NCBI GenBank assembly: GCA_035926095.1
Contig: JAVRQT010000002.1
Span: 1,116,001 to 1,180,000, forward strand
Direction of reading: 5' to 3'
DNA: 64,000 nucleotides
From: Elasticomyces elasticus
Lineage: Eukaryota > Ascomycota > Dothideomycetes > Mycosphaerellales > Teratosphaeriaceae
Below are positions 1 to 12,300 of this stretch, piece by piece. A program made the translations under genes and the position numbers. Numbering within the stretch: position 1 is the stretch's first letter; each line of letters begins with the position of its first letter. The notes beneath the pieces were generated by a model. It saw nothing but the letters and a program-made list of their open reading frames with translations, searched no databases and was not told the origin of the DNA.

Positions 1-268
1 TGATGGTAGTCATGAGAATAGCAAATGATTCTTTCGTCCATGCCATGTAACTGTCGTAGAACTTGGGATCGACAAGCTTGAGCGGAGCGCCAATGAACTG
101 GGAGGCAGATATAGCCAGTAGTCCAGACAAGAACGTCGAGCCAGCACTGAATGCCCGCTCTGCTTGACCCATGCCGCCATGTTGAATAGGATTCGGATTG
201 TTGACGCCAGACTTCGTGAGACTTATGCCAGCACCACCGCCTCCACTGGTTGTGCTCTTGGCTACCAT
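1..268 (-). CDS. Lysophospholipid acyltransferase-like protein, N-terminal part (runs off the window)
   Basis: An ATG at 268 on the minus strand opens a frame of 89 codons without a stop that continues past position 1. The N-terminus is Ser/Gly-rich and then reads FLSGLLAISASQFIGAPL, a likely membrane segment, followed by FYDSYMAWTKESFAILMTT. The YxxYMAxTKxSFxxL stretch is what fungal members of the 1-acyl-glycerol-3-phosphate acyltransferase (Cst26/LCLAT-like) family show just before the catalytic region. The catalytic HX4D motif lies outside the window, so the enzyme class is inferred from the N-terminus alone. The gene is divergent from the small gene starting at 758. Confidence 0.6.
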   Translation of the reverse strand, partial: MVAKSTTSGGGGAGISLTKSGVNNPNPIQHGGMGQAERAFSAGSTFLSGLLAISASQFIGAPLKLVDPKFYDSYMAWTKESFAILMTTI

Positions 269-757
269 TGCGTCTGATGCTGTGCTGCTACCGCGTTGAC
301 ATGATCAGTATGGTGTGTGATGGGGCCAACTATGGGATGGCTCGTAGAACTGTCCGTCTGGATGATCTGGATGGTCTGGCCTGCACAACACCCTCACCTG
401 TCAAAATGCAGGCGACGTGTAACCACCTGCCACGATGACGGCACGCGAGCCTTCTCTAGCCACGGTGGCGTTGCTGTGCCTTGATCATTGGTTGCACAGG
501 GCATCGGAAGAATCCTCCTGGACGCATGTGCCAGGCAAAGCGGGCGTTTGTGACGAAATCGTGCAGGAGAGTTTCGTCCAGCCTCCGCCGATCATCTGGT
601 GGTACCTCGAACTCCACCTGCTGTTTGTGCGTGCCAAACCTGAATTACAACACTCTTGAACATCTTGCAATCGAAAAGCTTCTAGCAATATTCGAAAATC
701 AACCCGATCTTGACCAGACGATATTGACGCAACCTCACACACTTTTCGCAACAAACA
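269..757. other. Intergenic, divergent promoter region
   Basis: About 490 bp lie between two divergently transcribed genes. Short open frames occur but none shows coding character, paired splice sites or a recognisable product. No tRNA-like or repeat structure was seen. Confidence 0.6.
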
Positions 758-1356
758 ATGGCCACCCAAGCCAACGGTGTAGCCAGGAAGCCCGCAGCAC
801 CGCGCGCGCCTGTACGAAAGCCCGGCGCAGGCAAGGCTACTCACTCCGCTGCGAAGTCTGTCCAGCAGAAGGCGTCGCCGGTACAGAACAAGGCCGCATC
901 AGTCGCAGGAGGCGAGAACACCACATCCGCGTACGCAATCATGGCAGGCAGAATCGCAAACAGAGTCGCGGAGATGGCAGAGAGTATCACTCTCGTTGAG
1001 AGGTAAGACGAACGGTATTATGTTACTATGATGAAATTGCTAATTTTGGATACGATAGGCAAAAGCCAGGACAGCCTGCACCAGAGCCAACCGCCGAGGA
1101 GAAGAAGAAGCCACGAAAACTGGAGATGCGTCTCAACGGTGGCTCGGCAGACTCGATTGCATTCTCGGCACCATTCCTCGACAACACGCTGCAGAAGATG
1201 TTGCACCTCCAGAACCGCATGCTGCGATCGTCCGCGGAGCTGAGCAAGGTTGAAGGCGCAGACGAGAAGATCATCAAGGAGCATGCGTCGCAGAGTGCCG
1301 AGTTGAGTCGGATCATCGCTCTGATATGTGCAGAGAAGGCAAGGCAGGGAGCGTAG
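758..1356 (+). CDS. Conserved-type fungal hypothetical protein, 180 aa, one intron
   Basis: Two exons, 758-1002 and 1059-1356. They are split by a 56-nt intron with a GTAAGA donor, a GCTAAT branch site and a TAG acceptor; the arginine codon is shared across the junction. The N-terminal 60 residues are low complexity, rich in Ala, Lys and Pro. From about residue 55 the protein becomes predicted helix (AYAIMAGRIANRVAEMAESI), and the C-terminal 80 residues look like a coiled coil with many Leu, Ser and Glu. I do not recognise the family. The basic N-tail plus helical C-terminus would suit a small nuclear or cytoskeletal complex subunit, but nothing specific supports that. Confidence 0.72.
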
Positions 1357-1880
1357 ATCAATTGAAGGGTCTAATGTGTGGTGCACGGACAATTGACATA
1401 CTTGGCTATCTTCTCGGTGTAGGGCGTCGGCTTGTATGCATATGTTTGACGAATCAAGATGCCATGTAGGTTGGGTACGACGGACGATAATAGGGCTCAA
1501 ACGGCATTCATATGCCGTTCCGCTGCCTCAAGGCTCTGTTTCTGTGCATAGTGCTCGGGAGAGGCAATCAGTTGAAGCTTCCATCGACTGGCCCACCAAG
1601 TGCAATTTAACTTGACCACCATCACAAGCCCCACGTGCTTTGACGTTGATAGCTTTATTAGGATCATGCGGTAGGCATACGCACGACAATATCAGAGAAG
1701 CCTTTGATTGCGGAGGATTCATATCGTGTGGGAGAGGAACTTGCGGCATGTTCTCTGTAAACCAATCGAACTGATGTCCCAGCTGTCGCTTAGATTCGTA
1801 GCTATCATTACTAGCTGCTGCGAGTGCCCTCGCGCTCAACGCGTAAACTTCCGACCGATGCTGCATCGTCACAACTGCGT
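1357..1880. other. Intergenic, convergent 3' ends
   Basis: About 520 bp hold the 3' ends of two convergent genes. I see no coding frame with support and no RNA gene here. Confidence 0.5.
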
Positions 1881-2736
1881 TCAGATCTGCTGTCTCATGT
1901 ATGTCCTCATGACCTCGTACAGCGCCGGATCATCTTCCATCCTGCCTACACAGGGGCGGCGCGGAGGAGGTCTGTTCACAACACCAGGCCGGAGTGGAAG
2001 GCGCTGCACGTATGCAGCCTCCCACAGATTGGTGTAAGAGCTGTCAAAGGGAGGTTTGTAGAAGGGCTCAACGGCCAGCTAGTCATGTCAGTACGACCAA
2101 AGCTAGTGCAAGCACCAGCCTTACCACGCCGTCCTTGTCAACAAGTGATCCACCAAAGATTTGCTCCTCGCCCCAGTTCTGTACCACTTCTACATCGAAT
2201 AGAAGGCCTCTCGCTTTGCGCTGAAAGCTGTAAGGGGACAGCGGACGTCGACCGTTACCGGTCCAGTGGTAGAAGTCACGCAACAGGCTTCGTATGAGTG
2301 GTTTCATAATATCTTGCACGGTAGCCCTTCGTTCATGGTCTGTAGAGCTGGTACACGTAAGGGCTCGCGTGGTGTCTTCTTTGATACACGTCCTGGTCCA
2401 GGCGTCAATGCGTTCCTCTGTGGCTCCGAGCCACTCTTCCACAGCACCTATGGCTGCAGCAGTTGATTCTGACGGTAAGCGCAGACCTTGCGAGGCATAC
2501 TCCTGTATGGCATCCTGGTCGTTCGACTCTACTGCAGCATCTTCGGTTTGAATGCCATCAAAGACCTGAGCGAAGGCAACACGCGTCCGCTGCATGTGGA
2601 GGATCGAGGCCACGCGATCCTGGCATAGGTGGACCCAGAAGTCGGACAACGCAGAGCCATTGGCTTTTGCCACAGGCGACGCTGCCGCCGTGTCGCTAGC
2701 GTAGAGTCTAGTGGTGTCATCTATCATGGCAGGCAT
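1881..2736 (-). CDS. Fungal hypothetical protein, 269 aa, one intron
   Basis: Exon 1 is 2736-2125 and exon 2 is 2078-1881. The 46-nt intron has a GTAAGG donor, a CTGAC branch site and a TAG acceptor, and it is phase 0. Without splicing, the frame would stop a few codons into the intron. The protein is soluble-looking, with no signal peptide or membrane segment. Its middle reads LLRDFYHWTGNGRRPLSPYS and a later part reads FYKPPFDSSYTNLWEAAYVQ, aromatic-rich stretches that look conserved rather than random. I do not recognise the family. It is divergent from AIM24 over about 240 bp. Confidence 0.7.
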
Positions 2737-2978
2737 AGAGGCGTGGAAGTGCCAGAGGTGTACTCTTAGCTCCAGGCGGCCACGACTCTCGCTCGAGGCG
2801 TCTCATCCGCGTGATTCTGTGCCACCCGCACTTTTAGCCCATCGGTTGTGCTACATTAATGTTGATGTCACAGTGTTGGTAGTGCTTGTCGTCTGGATGT
2901 GCGGCGTTCGGGGGAGAGTGACTTCAGGTTCAATCTTGAGAGCTCTGGATCCATTCGCTCCAAACATCTACCCCTACG

Positions 2979-4258
2979 ATGCGCCGCAACGCCCTACAAC
3001 ACGTCTGCGCGACTTGCCGCTTCCAAACGCAGTCTACCTCCATCCTGAGCAGGGCGAATAGACGACACGTCCAGATCAGCGCGACCCCATCCTCCACCGA
3101 GCCGCAACAGAGCCTGGATACGAGCGATGCCGGCTCCTCGAGCGCAGGTGGGCGACACAATAGCAAGAGTACGGCGTTGTAGCTGATATGGCCGTCAGAC
3201 GCGCGCTTCGAGGTACTCGGCAACACCTTCTCGCTTCTCTCCGCCTCGATATCAGCTTCGCAGAATCTCTACACTCGCCGTGGCACGCTTGTAGGCTTCA
3301 ATGGCAAGCCCGAGAATGCCACCAGTTCTCTTTCATTGCTCGGTCCATTCAGACGAGCGGTACTTGGCATACCATTCATGTACCAGCGTGTTTCCTCGAC
3401 CACACCATATACAGCACTCATTGCAACCAAATCACCTATAACATCACTGGTGGTAGTCCACCTGGATGGCCGTCTTGACTGGATGATCGCTCAGCGCAAG
3501 GCTTTGGTAGCATGGACGGGTCATACGCTCAGCCTAGCACCAAGGCTGAATGCTAAAATGGTACGGGGACTGTATCACCTTTCCTTGAGATGTCGTGCTA
3601 ACTGAACAAGAGCCTAGCGCATTGGGGTAACACAACCGCCACCGGCCGTGGTCTCCTCGCTCTTGCAGGCAAAGGTCAGATTCATCAGATTCATCTCAAG
3701 ACTGGAGAGGAGTACGTCGTGCATCCCAGCAATGTTGTGGCATACAGCATGATGCAGCATGCACCACAGCCATATCGATTCAGAGCGAATGTGTTGCGAT
3801 TCCAGGTACCGAGTCTAACGTCTTGGCTGCCCGATACGAGGTTTTGGCGGACGATGCGAGAGACTACAGTTTGGAGAGCAATCAGGAACACGATGTACAC
3901 CATACGAACCTGGGCTAGACGTGGTATCTGGGGTGACAGGGTATGCTTCGATGCACACGCAGCTCAACATGATCTAGCTCTAACTGAATTTCAGCTATTC
4001 CTCCACTTCAACGGTCCAGCAACAATCCTCATCCAGTCTCGCGGCACAGCTCTCAGCGACGCTTTGACAACACAAGACGTCAATGAGATTGCAGATAGCC
4101 CCGCTGGGTCTGCATCCGCCGTTATAGCTGGCAGACCTGCGGACGACGTCTCCCCACCTGCAGGCTCCACCGCCACATCATCGAAGACGCAGCCGACGTC
4201 CATCAGTTACGCGAGTGTGAACCACGGCAGCGTTAAGTTCGATCCGAAGAATCAATGA
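2979..4258 (+). CDS. AIM24: Altered inheritance of mitochondria protein 24 (AIM24), 374 aa, three introns
   Basis: Exons are 2979-3147, 3199-3560, 3611-3940 and 3995-4258. The introns of 51, 50 and 54 nt all have GT..AG ends and plausible branch sites; the last is in frame and would read through if retained. The N-terminus (MRRNALQHVCATCRFQTQS) is basic and hydroxylated, a typical mitochondrial presequence. The body carries the AIM24 beta-barrel features: FEVLGNTFSLLSASISASQN, then TRRGTLVGFNG, a GHWGNTTATGRG-like loop read here as LAHWGNTTATGRGLLAL, and LHFNGPATILIQSRG near the end. In yeast AIM24 is an inner-membrane protein needed for MICOS stability and respiratory-chain composition. Family assignment is from sequence patterns; the role is family knowledge. 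Confidence 0.88.
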
Positions 4259-4332
4259 TGAGGCATGCTATCCGTCTCTAAGCATTGTATACTAGCTGTA
4301 CTACCAAGCAGACCTCACCAGCCGCTACGATG

Positions 4333-4954
4333 TCACCGAAGGTCCTTGTAAAACAGCATCTCGTCCATCAATTCGCGAGTATGAGGATGAATACCATACT
4401 TGGGAATGATGCCAACCTCGGTGTACCCAAGCTTGGGGTAAACATACTCGGCTCCCGAGCCGATGATCGTGTCGAGGACCTGACGCACGCATCAGTCGCC
4501 ACAGATCGTTGAACAATTCGAGATTATTCCGCAGGTCACTCACCAACACTGTCCGCCCCTTCTCCACAGCAACGTCCTCTAGCCGCTTCATCACTCGCCT
4601 CGCCACGCCTTTCTTCCTGTGCTGCGGACTGACAAGCAGCTTTTCTACGCCTCCTCTAAAAGGCCCGGTCTCTGAGAAAGGCATACTCAAGCTGACGAAA
4701 CCCATCAATTCGCTCTCCGCTTCGTCAACAAATTGCAAGATGATCACTCGGGACCTTCGCTCAACTTCTGTACTAAGGGATTGCCAATGCTTGAGAATCT
4801 TTGGGATATCCATTTTGCCTGTTGACGGGTCTGGCAGGAAAGTGGCGAGGGTACCATCTTGGATTACGCAGTCGGCGTGCATCTGGGCCATCTGATGTAG
4901 CACTGGCTGGTGTCGAGAAGGGTCGTAAAAGACTGGTGGCGGTAGGTGAGCCAT
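4333..4954 (-). CDS. GNAT-family N-acetyltransferase, 185 aa, one intron
   Basis: Exon 1 is 4954-4544 and exon 2 is 4479-4333. The 64-nt intron has a GTGAGT donor and a GCGTCAG acceptor. A longer frame starts at a non-ATG codon, so the first ATG, giving MAHLPPPVFYD, was used. The acetyl-CoA loop reads LVSPQHRKKGVARRVM, matching the R/QxxGxG/A signature of the GNAT fold. The spliced C-terminus ends with SGAEYVYPKLGY then GIHPHTRELMDE, the usual 'L-D-T..G-x-A-E-x-x-Y-x-K-x-G-Y' ending of this fold. Substrate is unknown; small-molecule or antibiotic-type acetyltransferases share this layout. It converges with AIM24 over only 74 bp. Confidence 0.85.
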
Positions 4955-5387
4955 TACATTCAGCAAATCGATAAACTAAAAGATATCAAACCTCGCTGTT
5001 TTATGCAATGGGCAGGCCGCGTGAGTCAAATGTTTACGTTCTCAATAGTGCAACGGGTATGCATTCCTTCCGATGCTGCGTGAGTCAGTGCAATCGATTG
5101 CTCCTGCCCGTTTATGTGTCGCGTGCCTCGTTGCCCAATCGCGATGTCGACCGCGGAAGTGAGCGTTTCGGGCCTAGATCGTGAGCTGTCAGTCCATTGA
5201 GCCGCAGTTGTGACGAGACTCCACCTTCAATTCAAGGTTTTGGTGCATTTCTCCTCTCGCTTTTGCACAAGCCGCATTGTAACGCCTACTCGACAGCTAG
5301 ACAGCAAAGAAGTTCCCACGTTGCCATTGACGGGCTTGTACACCTACAGCTTTGGATACAGCCTTGTCGTTGACTTTCACCGGCGCA
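4955..5387. other. Intergenic, divergent promoter region
   Basis: About 430 bp between the GNAT gene and the magnesium transporter. No supported coding frame or RNA gene was seen; it presumably holds both promoters. Confidence 0.5.
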
Positions 5388-8117
5388 ATGGAGGACCAGC
5401 GCGATATTGCTCGCATCTCTGGCCCCGCCTCCATGGCCAAACCCGACGAGTCTGCAGCTGGGTCTGGCACGCAGCAGCCACAACAGTCAGTCTCGGACGT
5501 CGCCAAACCTAAGAAGAAAAAGACGCACCGAGGCGGCAAGAACAAAAGGAAGACCGGACGGCGGGAGAGCTTTGCAGCTTCGGAGGGTGGACCCGGCATG
5601 GACGAGAGGCCGAGTCTACTGGATGCACCTAATCCTTCTTCCAGCCAGCACGGCTTCTATCGCTTGCAGACAGGCGGCAGGAGCAATACAAGTCTCGAGA
5701 GCGAGGCACTACTAGATCATCGCGAGCACGGAGCACCTTCTGGACGCAGCAGGAAAGAGAGTCTGCACAACGGCTTTGCGAGGCCAAGTCTTCCGATGGT
5801 GGCGAGACAGCAGCGTGGCTCCAACTACTCGGTCAATCGAGGTGACGGTTATCGATCCAAGCTTGGTCGTGGCACCGCAGTAGCCATCAGCGAGGACGAA
5901 GACGACGTAGATCCTAGTGATCGCACGCCGCTACTTAGCTCCAGCACTCGCAGCAAGACGAAGATCAAGCCCGAACTAGCACGCAATAACAGTGGTGTGC
6001 ATCGTGGCAGCCATGGCGGCTCACGTCTAAGAAAAGGTTCTGGCGCTTCGAAGACTTCGTTTAAGGGTGGCAGAATTGATGTTCAGTCTCGTAACCATCC
6101 CGGAGAGCAATACGAGGACGACGACGAGTACGATGTGAACAATCCGCCCTCGGTGCCCAACTCGCCAAAGCTGGGCTCCCTGGACGATGTCATGCTAAGC
6201 AGTCACGACTCCGACAGAGCTCGTGATGCCATCATCGACATTGATGGAGACTTTGGCGATAGCAATGGCCGAAAGGGCAGCGGGTCCACAGATGGTATGA
6301 ATCGTCGACCGACCGTCGCAGAACTTGCAGAACGGGACGTTTGTTTTCCTGGTCACGATGACATGACCGAGATAGGCGACGACGAAGACAGAAACTCACA
6401 GGAGGGCTCGGCGAAGCTGAAACGTAAACGGACTCGCAATCAGTGGCCAAAGTTTGATGTTCTAGAGCGGTGGGCAGCAGAGGAGAAGATTCGAGAGCAG
6501 CGGACGCAGCAAGAGCAAATCCGCGTCAAGAGGATCTCGGAACCGGTGATGGTTGGCGGTCGCCTCCGTCCAGCCAAGACGCCATGGCATCGTGACCATG
6601 CCGAGGCGCCCTTCCGCTTCACGTACTTTAACGAGATGAACGAGATGGCTGGTGGCACCATTCATGCTCGCAACATCAGCGACCTGCTGCAGGAAGGTAA
6701 CACTTTTCAGGATCTCTTCGCGCCGGAGCCGGTAGAGCTTCCTTACTCGAGCGACGAGGAAGAGGATGAGGAGCCGCGGTCGACTTTACACGAGACGCTG
6801 GAGCGCAAACTCAGCGAACCACAGCTGCAAAAGTCGTCGTGTGGACAGACAGACTTAAATGGACAAAAGCGCGCTCCATCTGACTCGAAGACGAACACCG
6901 GGTCTAATACCCCCGCTGCTGGAGACGAGAGTGGCACACCTCGTGCAGGCGGCAGCACACCACGTCGGTCAAAGAAGTACGGTGCGCGTCCAACCTTCTG
7001 GCTCGATGTGCTCAGCCCTACCGAACCTGAGATGAAGATACTCGCGCGAGTCTTTGGCATCCACCAGCTTACAACCGAGGACATCCTGATGGAGGAGCAG
7101 CGCGAGAAGGTGGAGCTTTTTAGCAATTATTACTTCGTCAACTACCGCTCCTTTGAGCAGGACACCGAGTCCGAGAGCTATCTCGAGCCCGTCAACATTT
7201 ACATCGTCGTCTTCCGAGAAGGCGTGCTCAGCTTCCACCACTCCATGACACCGCACCCGGCCAATGTCAGACGAAGGGTCAGGCAGCTGAACGACTACAT
7301 GAGTCCCAGTGCGGATTGGATAAGCTACGCGATTATTGATGATGTTACGGACGTCTACCTGCCGCTTGTTCAGCAGATCGAGACGGAAGTTGACGACATT
7401 GACGATTGCATCTTGGGTCTGCACGATGAAGAGCGCACCAGTCAGCAGAAAGGAGTGACAGGCAAGGGTAGCAAGGATGATCCTTCTTCGGAGAAAGAGG
7501 GCAAACCTACTGGTCAAGGCAGTGGTAACAAGGAGAAGCCAGAGAGCGAGAAGACGCTCAGTGAGTCTGGTGGTGACATGTTGAGGAGAGTGGGCGAGTG
7601 CCGAAAGAAGGTCATGAGTCTGTATCGCTTGCTGGGCAACAAGGCGGATGTGATCAAGGGTTTCGCGAAGCGATGCAATGAGCACTGGCATGTTGCGCCG
7701 CGAAGTGAGATTGGATTGTACCTGGGCGACATTCAGGACCACATCGTGACGATGACGGGGAATTTGAGTCACTACGAGAAGTACGTCCCTCGTCCCATTC
7801 AGTTTGATTGTGCAACATGCTGACCTGCTGGATTGTTTAGTCTCCTCAGCCGCGCGCATAGCAATTACCTCGCCCAAATCAACATTCGCATGAACGAGCG
7901 TGCGGAGCAGACCGCCGACGTATTGGGCAAGCTCACTGTGCTGGGTACGATTGTCCTGCCCATGAACATCGTAACGGGCATGTGGGGCATGAACGTGTGG
8001 GTGCCTGGTCAGGATGCTGAGCACAATCTTACTTGGTTCTGGTGCATTACTGCTGGGCTTGTGGCGTTTGGCTGTACTTGCTTCTTGGTGGCGAAGAGGG
8101 TGTATGGGATTGTATGA
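5388..8117 (+). CDS. MNR2: CorA-type magnesium transporter of the Alr1/Mnr2 group, 889 aa, one intron
   Basis: Exon 1 is 5388-7780 and exon 2 is 7841-8117. The 60-nt intron (GTACGT donor, GCTGAC branch site, TTTAG acceptor) joins HYE to NLLSRAHSNYLAQIN. The first in-frame ATG is 5388. The N-terminal half (about 530 residues) is disordered and charged, with a Lys-rich stretch near residue 45 and acidic clusters. The CorA domain starts near FWLDVLSPTEPEMKILARVF. Close to the C-terminus the protein has TM1, the GMN selectivity motif within TGMWGMNVW, and TM2 (ITAGLVAFGCTCFLVAKRV). A 50-residue Ser/Lys/Gly-rich insertion interrupts the long helix region. Long N-terminal extensions mark the fungal Alr1 (plasma membrane) and Mnr2 (vacuolar) carriers; which one applies is inference. 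Confidence 0.9.
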
Positions 8118-8528
8118 TATTAAGGGTGGTTAGAACGGTACGGAGTTTTGGGAAACGCATTGGCAGTGGTACGTGGGCTTAGATTGAGTGACTGTAGAAC
8201 TGTATGATACGACTCTTTGGATAACATTTGGGGGGCTATCAAGACATCATTGCTCTGTAGAACACAATCTCGACAATACAACTTGAACGTAGTACTTTGA
8301 CATGCAAACACGTGATTATGCCGGGTGAGTCAGCAGCCTCCTTCGTTTGGATTGCACCATCATCGTTTAATGTTTCTCACCAGCCACGCCCGGACGTGAG
8401 AACAAGGAAGAGGCAGGCCATCTTAGATCAGGGTGTTGGAAATACCTGCTTGCGACCCATCCAAACAGTGCCGCCTAAAGACTGGACGATCCGATATGAG
8501 TGCATGAACAACCTCAGCTATATACAGC
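8118..8528. other. Intergenic, tandem genes
   Basis: About 410 bp between the magnesium transporter stop and the Atm1 start. No supported gene was seen; it holds the 3' end of one gene and the promoter of the next. Confidence 0.5.
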
Positions 8529-10723
8529 ATGTTAGCCAGCAGACTTTGCGCTCGGGTAGCAGCCCGACCGCAATCTGTACCACTATGGCGAGCTTCATGC
8601 CCTGCTATACCGATATCTAGGCGGGTCTTCGCATCGACACCACGACACAGAAAAGATGATGCAGCGGCACGGATACAGCAAGGTGAGCTTCAGGCCAAGC
8701 ATCCTGCTCCAGAAAATGTCAAGCCGGAATCTGCAGAGCGTGAGAAGCCTGCAGAGCCCAATAGGCCCAACGATGCACTGCTGTCGGAGCAGACGAAGAC
8801 GACAAAAGAGCAGCGAAAGGCAGATTGGCGTATCATCAAAGACATGTCGCACTACATATGGCCCAAGGACGACTTTGGTACACGCTTCAGAGTCGGGCTG
8901 AGCGTGGTGTTGCTTGTTAGCGCAAAGGTTGGCATGTCGTCCATCTGTATCGCCGCGCCCATGTTGATAGCTTTATGTAGGTCCTCAACGTTCAAGTCCC
9001 CTTCTACTTCAAGACCATCGTGGACAACATGAACATCGACTTTGTTGCTGTGGGAGGTACGGCAGCAACAGTAGCCGGTGCATCAATCTTTGCCTATGGC
9101 GCGACTCGAATAGGTGCTGCCATTTTCCAGGAATTTAGGAATGCCATCTTCGCTAGCGTGGCGCAGAAAGCCATTCGTAAGGTCGCCGGCAACATTTTTA
9201 CGCATCTGCTGAATCTGGACCTCTCCTTCCACCTTAGCAGGCAGACTGGCGGGCTTTCCCGAGCCATCGACCGCGGAACGAAAGGTATTAGCTTCTTACT
9301 GACGAGCATGGTCTTCCACATCCTGCCTACAGCGCTCGAGATCAGCTTGGTATGTGGCATACTGACTTATCAGTTCGGTTGGAAGTTCGCTGTCATCACC
9401 GCCTCTACGATGGCGGCATACACTTGGTTCACCATCGCGACCACAGCATGGCGAACCAAATTCCGAAAGCAAGCCAACGCTGCCGACAACCGAGGCGCGA
9501 CTGTTGAGCTCGACAGCTTGATCAACTACGAGGCGGTCAAATATTTCAACAACGAGAAATACGAGACGAAACGCTACGATACTGCGTTGAAGCAGTACGA
9601 GGACGCCAGCATCAAAGTGGCTACGAGCCTGGCATATCTCAACACCGGCCAGAACCTCATCTTTTCTACGGCGCTCACGGGCATGATGTACATGGCTGCA
9701 CAGGGCGTAGCGGAGGGCTCATTGACAGTTGGCGATTTGGTGATGGTGAACCAGCTCGTCTTCCAGCTGTCTGTGCCGCTGAACTTCTTGGGCAGCGTCT
9801 ATCGCGAGCTACGGCAGAGTCTGTTGGATATGGAGACTTTGTTCAACTTGCAAAAGGTCAATGTCGCTGTCAAGGAGAAGCCGGACGCCAAGCAGCTGGT
9901 TTTGAGCCAGGGTGGTAACATCAAATTCGAAAACGTGGCCTTCTCATATCGCGAGGATCGGTCGATCCTACACAATTTGAACATGACTATTCCTGCCGGC
10001 AAGAAGGTTGCCATTGTTGGTCCTTCAGGGTGTGGCAAGAGCACGATCTTACGTCTTTTGTTCCGCTTCTACGATGTGCAGGGCGGCCGCATTACCATTG
10101 ACGGTCAGGACATCCGAGACGTAACACTCGAATCTCTACGCAAGAGCATTGGCGTAGTGCCGCAGGATACGCCGTTGTTCAACGACACAATCGAGCACAA
10201 TATCCGGTACGGCAACATCAACGCATCTCACGAAGAAGTCGTAACAGCCGCCAAGCGAGCACAGGTTCATGACATTGTCGAAAAGCTACCCGAAGGCTAT
10301 TCGACTCAAGTCGGTGAGCGCGGTATGATGATCTCTGGAGGCGAGAAGCAACGCTTGGCTGTCTCACGGTTGATCTTGAAAGATCCACCTCTACTGTTCT
10401 TCGACGAAGCAACGAGTGCGTTGGATACTCACACTGAGCAGATATTGCTCAACAACATCAACAGCATATTGACGGAGAAGGCTCGAACGAGTGTATTTGT
10501 GGCGCATAGGTTGCGAACGATCTATGATAGCGATGTGATTATAGTGTTGAAAGATGGCAGGGTGGCTGAACAAGGGACTCATGAGCAGCTGATCCAGAAT
10601 GCTGGAATCTACGCCGACCTGTGGAATGCGCAGGAGATGTTGTTCACAGAGCAGGAGGAGGGAGAGGGTCAGGCGCAGGGGAGAGAGAGGAGGGCCGAGG
10701 AGGAGCTCGCGAAGCGCGTCTGA
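8529..10723 (+). CDS. ATM1: Mitochondrial iron-sulfur cluster ABC transporter Atm1, 713 aa, one intron
   Basis: Exon 1 is 8529-8927 and exon 2 is 8981-10723. The 53-nt intron has the less usual donor GTTGGC and acceptor TGTAG; splicing gives SAKVLNVQVPFYFKTIVDNM, which matches the family. The first ~40 residues (MLASRLCARVAARPQS...) form a basic mitochondrial presequence. The half-transporter has a six-helix membrane domain with NYEAVKYFNNEKYE, then one nucleotide-binding domain: Walker A GPSGCGKST, Q-loop VPQDTPLFNDT, signature SGGEKQR, Walker B LLFFDEATSALD and switch His in VAHRL. Atm1 sits in the mitochondrial inner membrane and exports a glutathione-linked sulfur/iron-sulfur compound for cytosolic cluster assembly. 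All catalytic motifs are intact. Confidence 0.95.
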
Positions 10724-10975
10724 TTGATGTCTTGTTACGACCGTCTTAACAATTTGGCATCCTGCGAGAACTGGTCGTTGGCTTAGTGTACGCCTCACTT
10801 GCACGATGGCTGTCTGGTTCACTTGCACACAGGAATCTGGCGAGTGAGCCGTTCATGTGCGGTGGCGAGTGAGCCGCAATCAGCATCCTCACTCATAATG
10901 CGCTTAGTCCTTTCACGATACTTTTCTACGTCACTCTCGAACATTAATAACTCATGACATTGATCAAACACCACA

Positions 10976-12300
10976 ATGACAAGCAACCACACCGACTTTC
11001 TCAACTATGCCACCAAGAACCACCCTATAGCAGCCATGGAGCTTCCCAAAACCACTTCGTCGGAGGCGCTTGCGACTCACATCAAGGCCGCGCCATTGTT
11101 CAAAGACGACTTGGATGCTTTCCACCAGCCCATCAATGAGGGCAAAGGCTTCATCACTGCCATGCCACCAGAGTTGCTCGACAACATACCGTCGTATTGC
11201 GTCCTCGATCATGAGCCAGAGATTGCTGCCAGGGCCCAGCGAGAGGGAAAAAGCTACACACGACAGAGCCATGTGCTCGTCTCACTTGCTGCGATGTCTA
11301 GAATGTTTCGGGATTGTGTGGAGAGCTTCTGTCTGCGTGAGCTGAGGAGTAACAAACAGCATACCCAATTCAAGACAACCGACGAGATGAGGCGTATCTC
11401 ACAGCTTAACAAGCCAACACGCCGCTCCACGAGACTTGCTGGAAAGTCAGAGCAGGACCACCGCGTCTATCGCATGGAGTATGTGCGGTTCCTGCGAAGC
11501 TACTGCATAAAGTGCAGTCAAGTCAGTTGCCACACCTCTGTCATGCTGAACAGGGTCGCTTCCTGCCAAATATGCGATCGTGACTTCGGGCAGACAATAG
11601 TTCGTCACCTAGCAAACGATATTCTGGCAGCCTTTCACGCTAACAATAAGTCTAGTGTCTGACTGACGCCCTCAAGGATTATGACCTTCGTGACTACATG
11701 CTAGTCTCAACACGACCACATGGACCACGGGCACAGCACACCAACCTGCCGAGGATCCCGTATGGTACGACGAGGTGTGGAACGTACATAGCTCTAGGCA
11801 CGTGCATCTCCTATCGGTTCTACTTGAGGGATGTCAAGCGCATAGCCGAGCTGGTGCATCCGGACCTCGACGCACATCTGGCAAAGAGAAACGACGCTCG
11901 CGTTGCACGCAAGTGTAGAAAAGCTCTACCTCATCTGGTCGAGATGCAGATTAAGCAGTTGAAGACATCTGCTGCTCAATACAAGAGGAGTAGCAGACGG
12001 GAACCCTTTTTGGAGCGTGCGTATGACCATGATTGTAACGCTACAAAGCTGACACTCTGCGCAGGCATCAAATACTATAAAGCCATGGACGTTGATAAGG
12101 TCGATCATGTCCAGGCTGTGAAAGAAATCAGCCCGAGTGACCTCAATGAGTATACGGGAAAGGACCACAAGAAAGTTTGTATCGAGCTAGACTGCGAGTA
12201 TTGCGAGGACGAGATGCAGATGCGATCTAAGGTTTGGCACCGTCAAGAGTTGAGGCGTTCTCGAGGCAGTCGTACTGGCTACTGGTTGCGGTCAGCATGA
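10976..12300 (+). CDS. F-box-like orphan protein, about 406 aa; 3' end uncertain
   Basis: Proposed exons are 10976-11599, 11656-12016 and 12065-12300. Intron 1 (56 nt) has a weak donor GTTCGT but a good GCTAAC branch site and TAG acceptor. Intron 2 (48 nt, in frame) has GTGCGT, GCTGAC and GCGCAG. Near residue 62 the protein reads MPPELLDNIPSYCVLD, which resembles the first helix of an F-box. Paired cysteines follow (CIKC, then CQIC) that could bind zinc, and the second half has basic helices and a late DCEYCEDE motif. F-box proteins bind Skp1 and select ubiquitylation substrates, but the match here is short. The gene may continue through two more introns to a stop at 12610 (see the next entry). 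Confidence 0.5.

Noticed and set aside
6969..8024. 351-codon minus-strand open frame
   Set aside because: It is fully antisense to the CorA-type magnesium transporter, has no family signature, and follows from the codon bias of the real gene.
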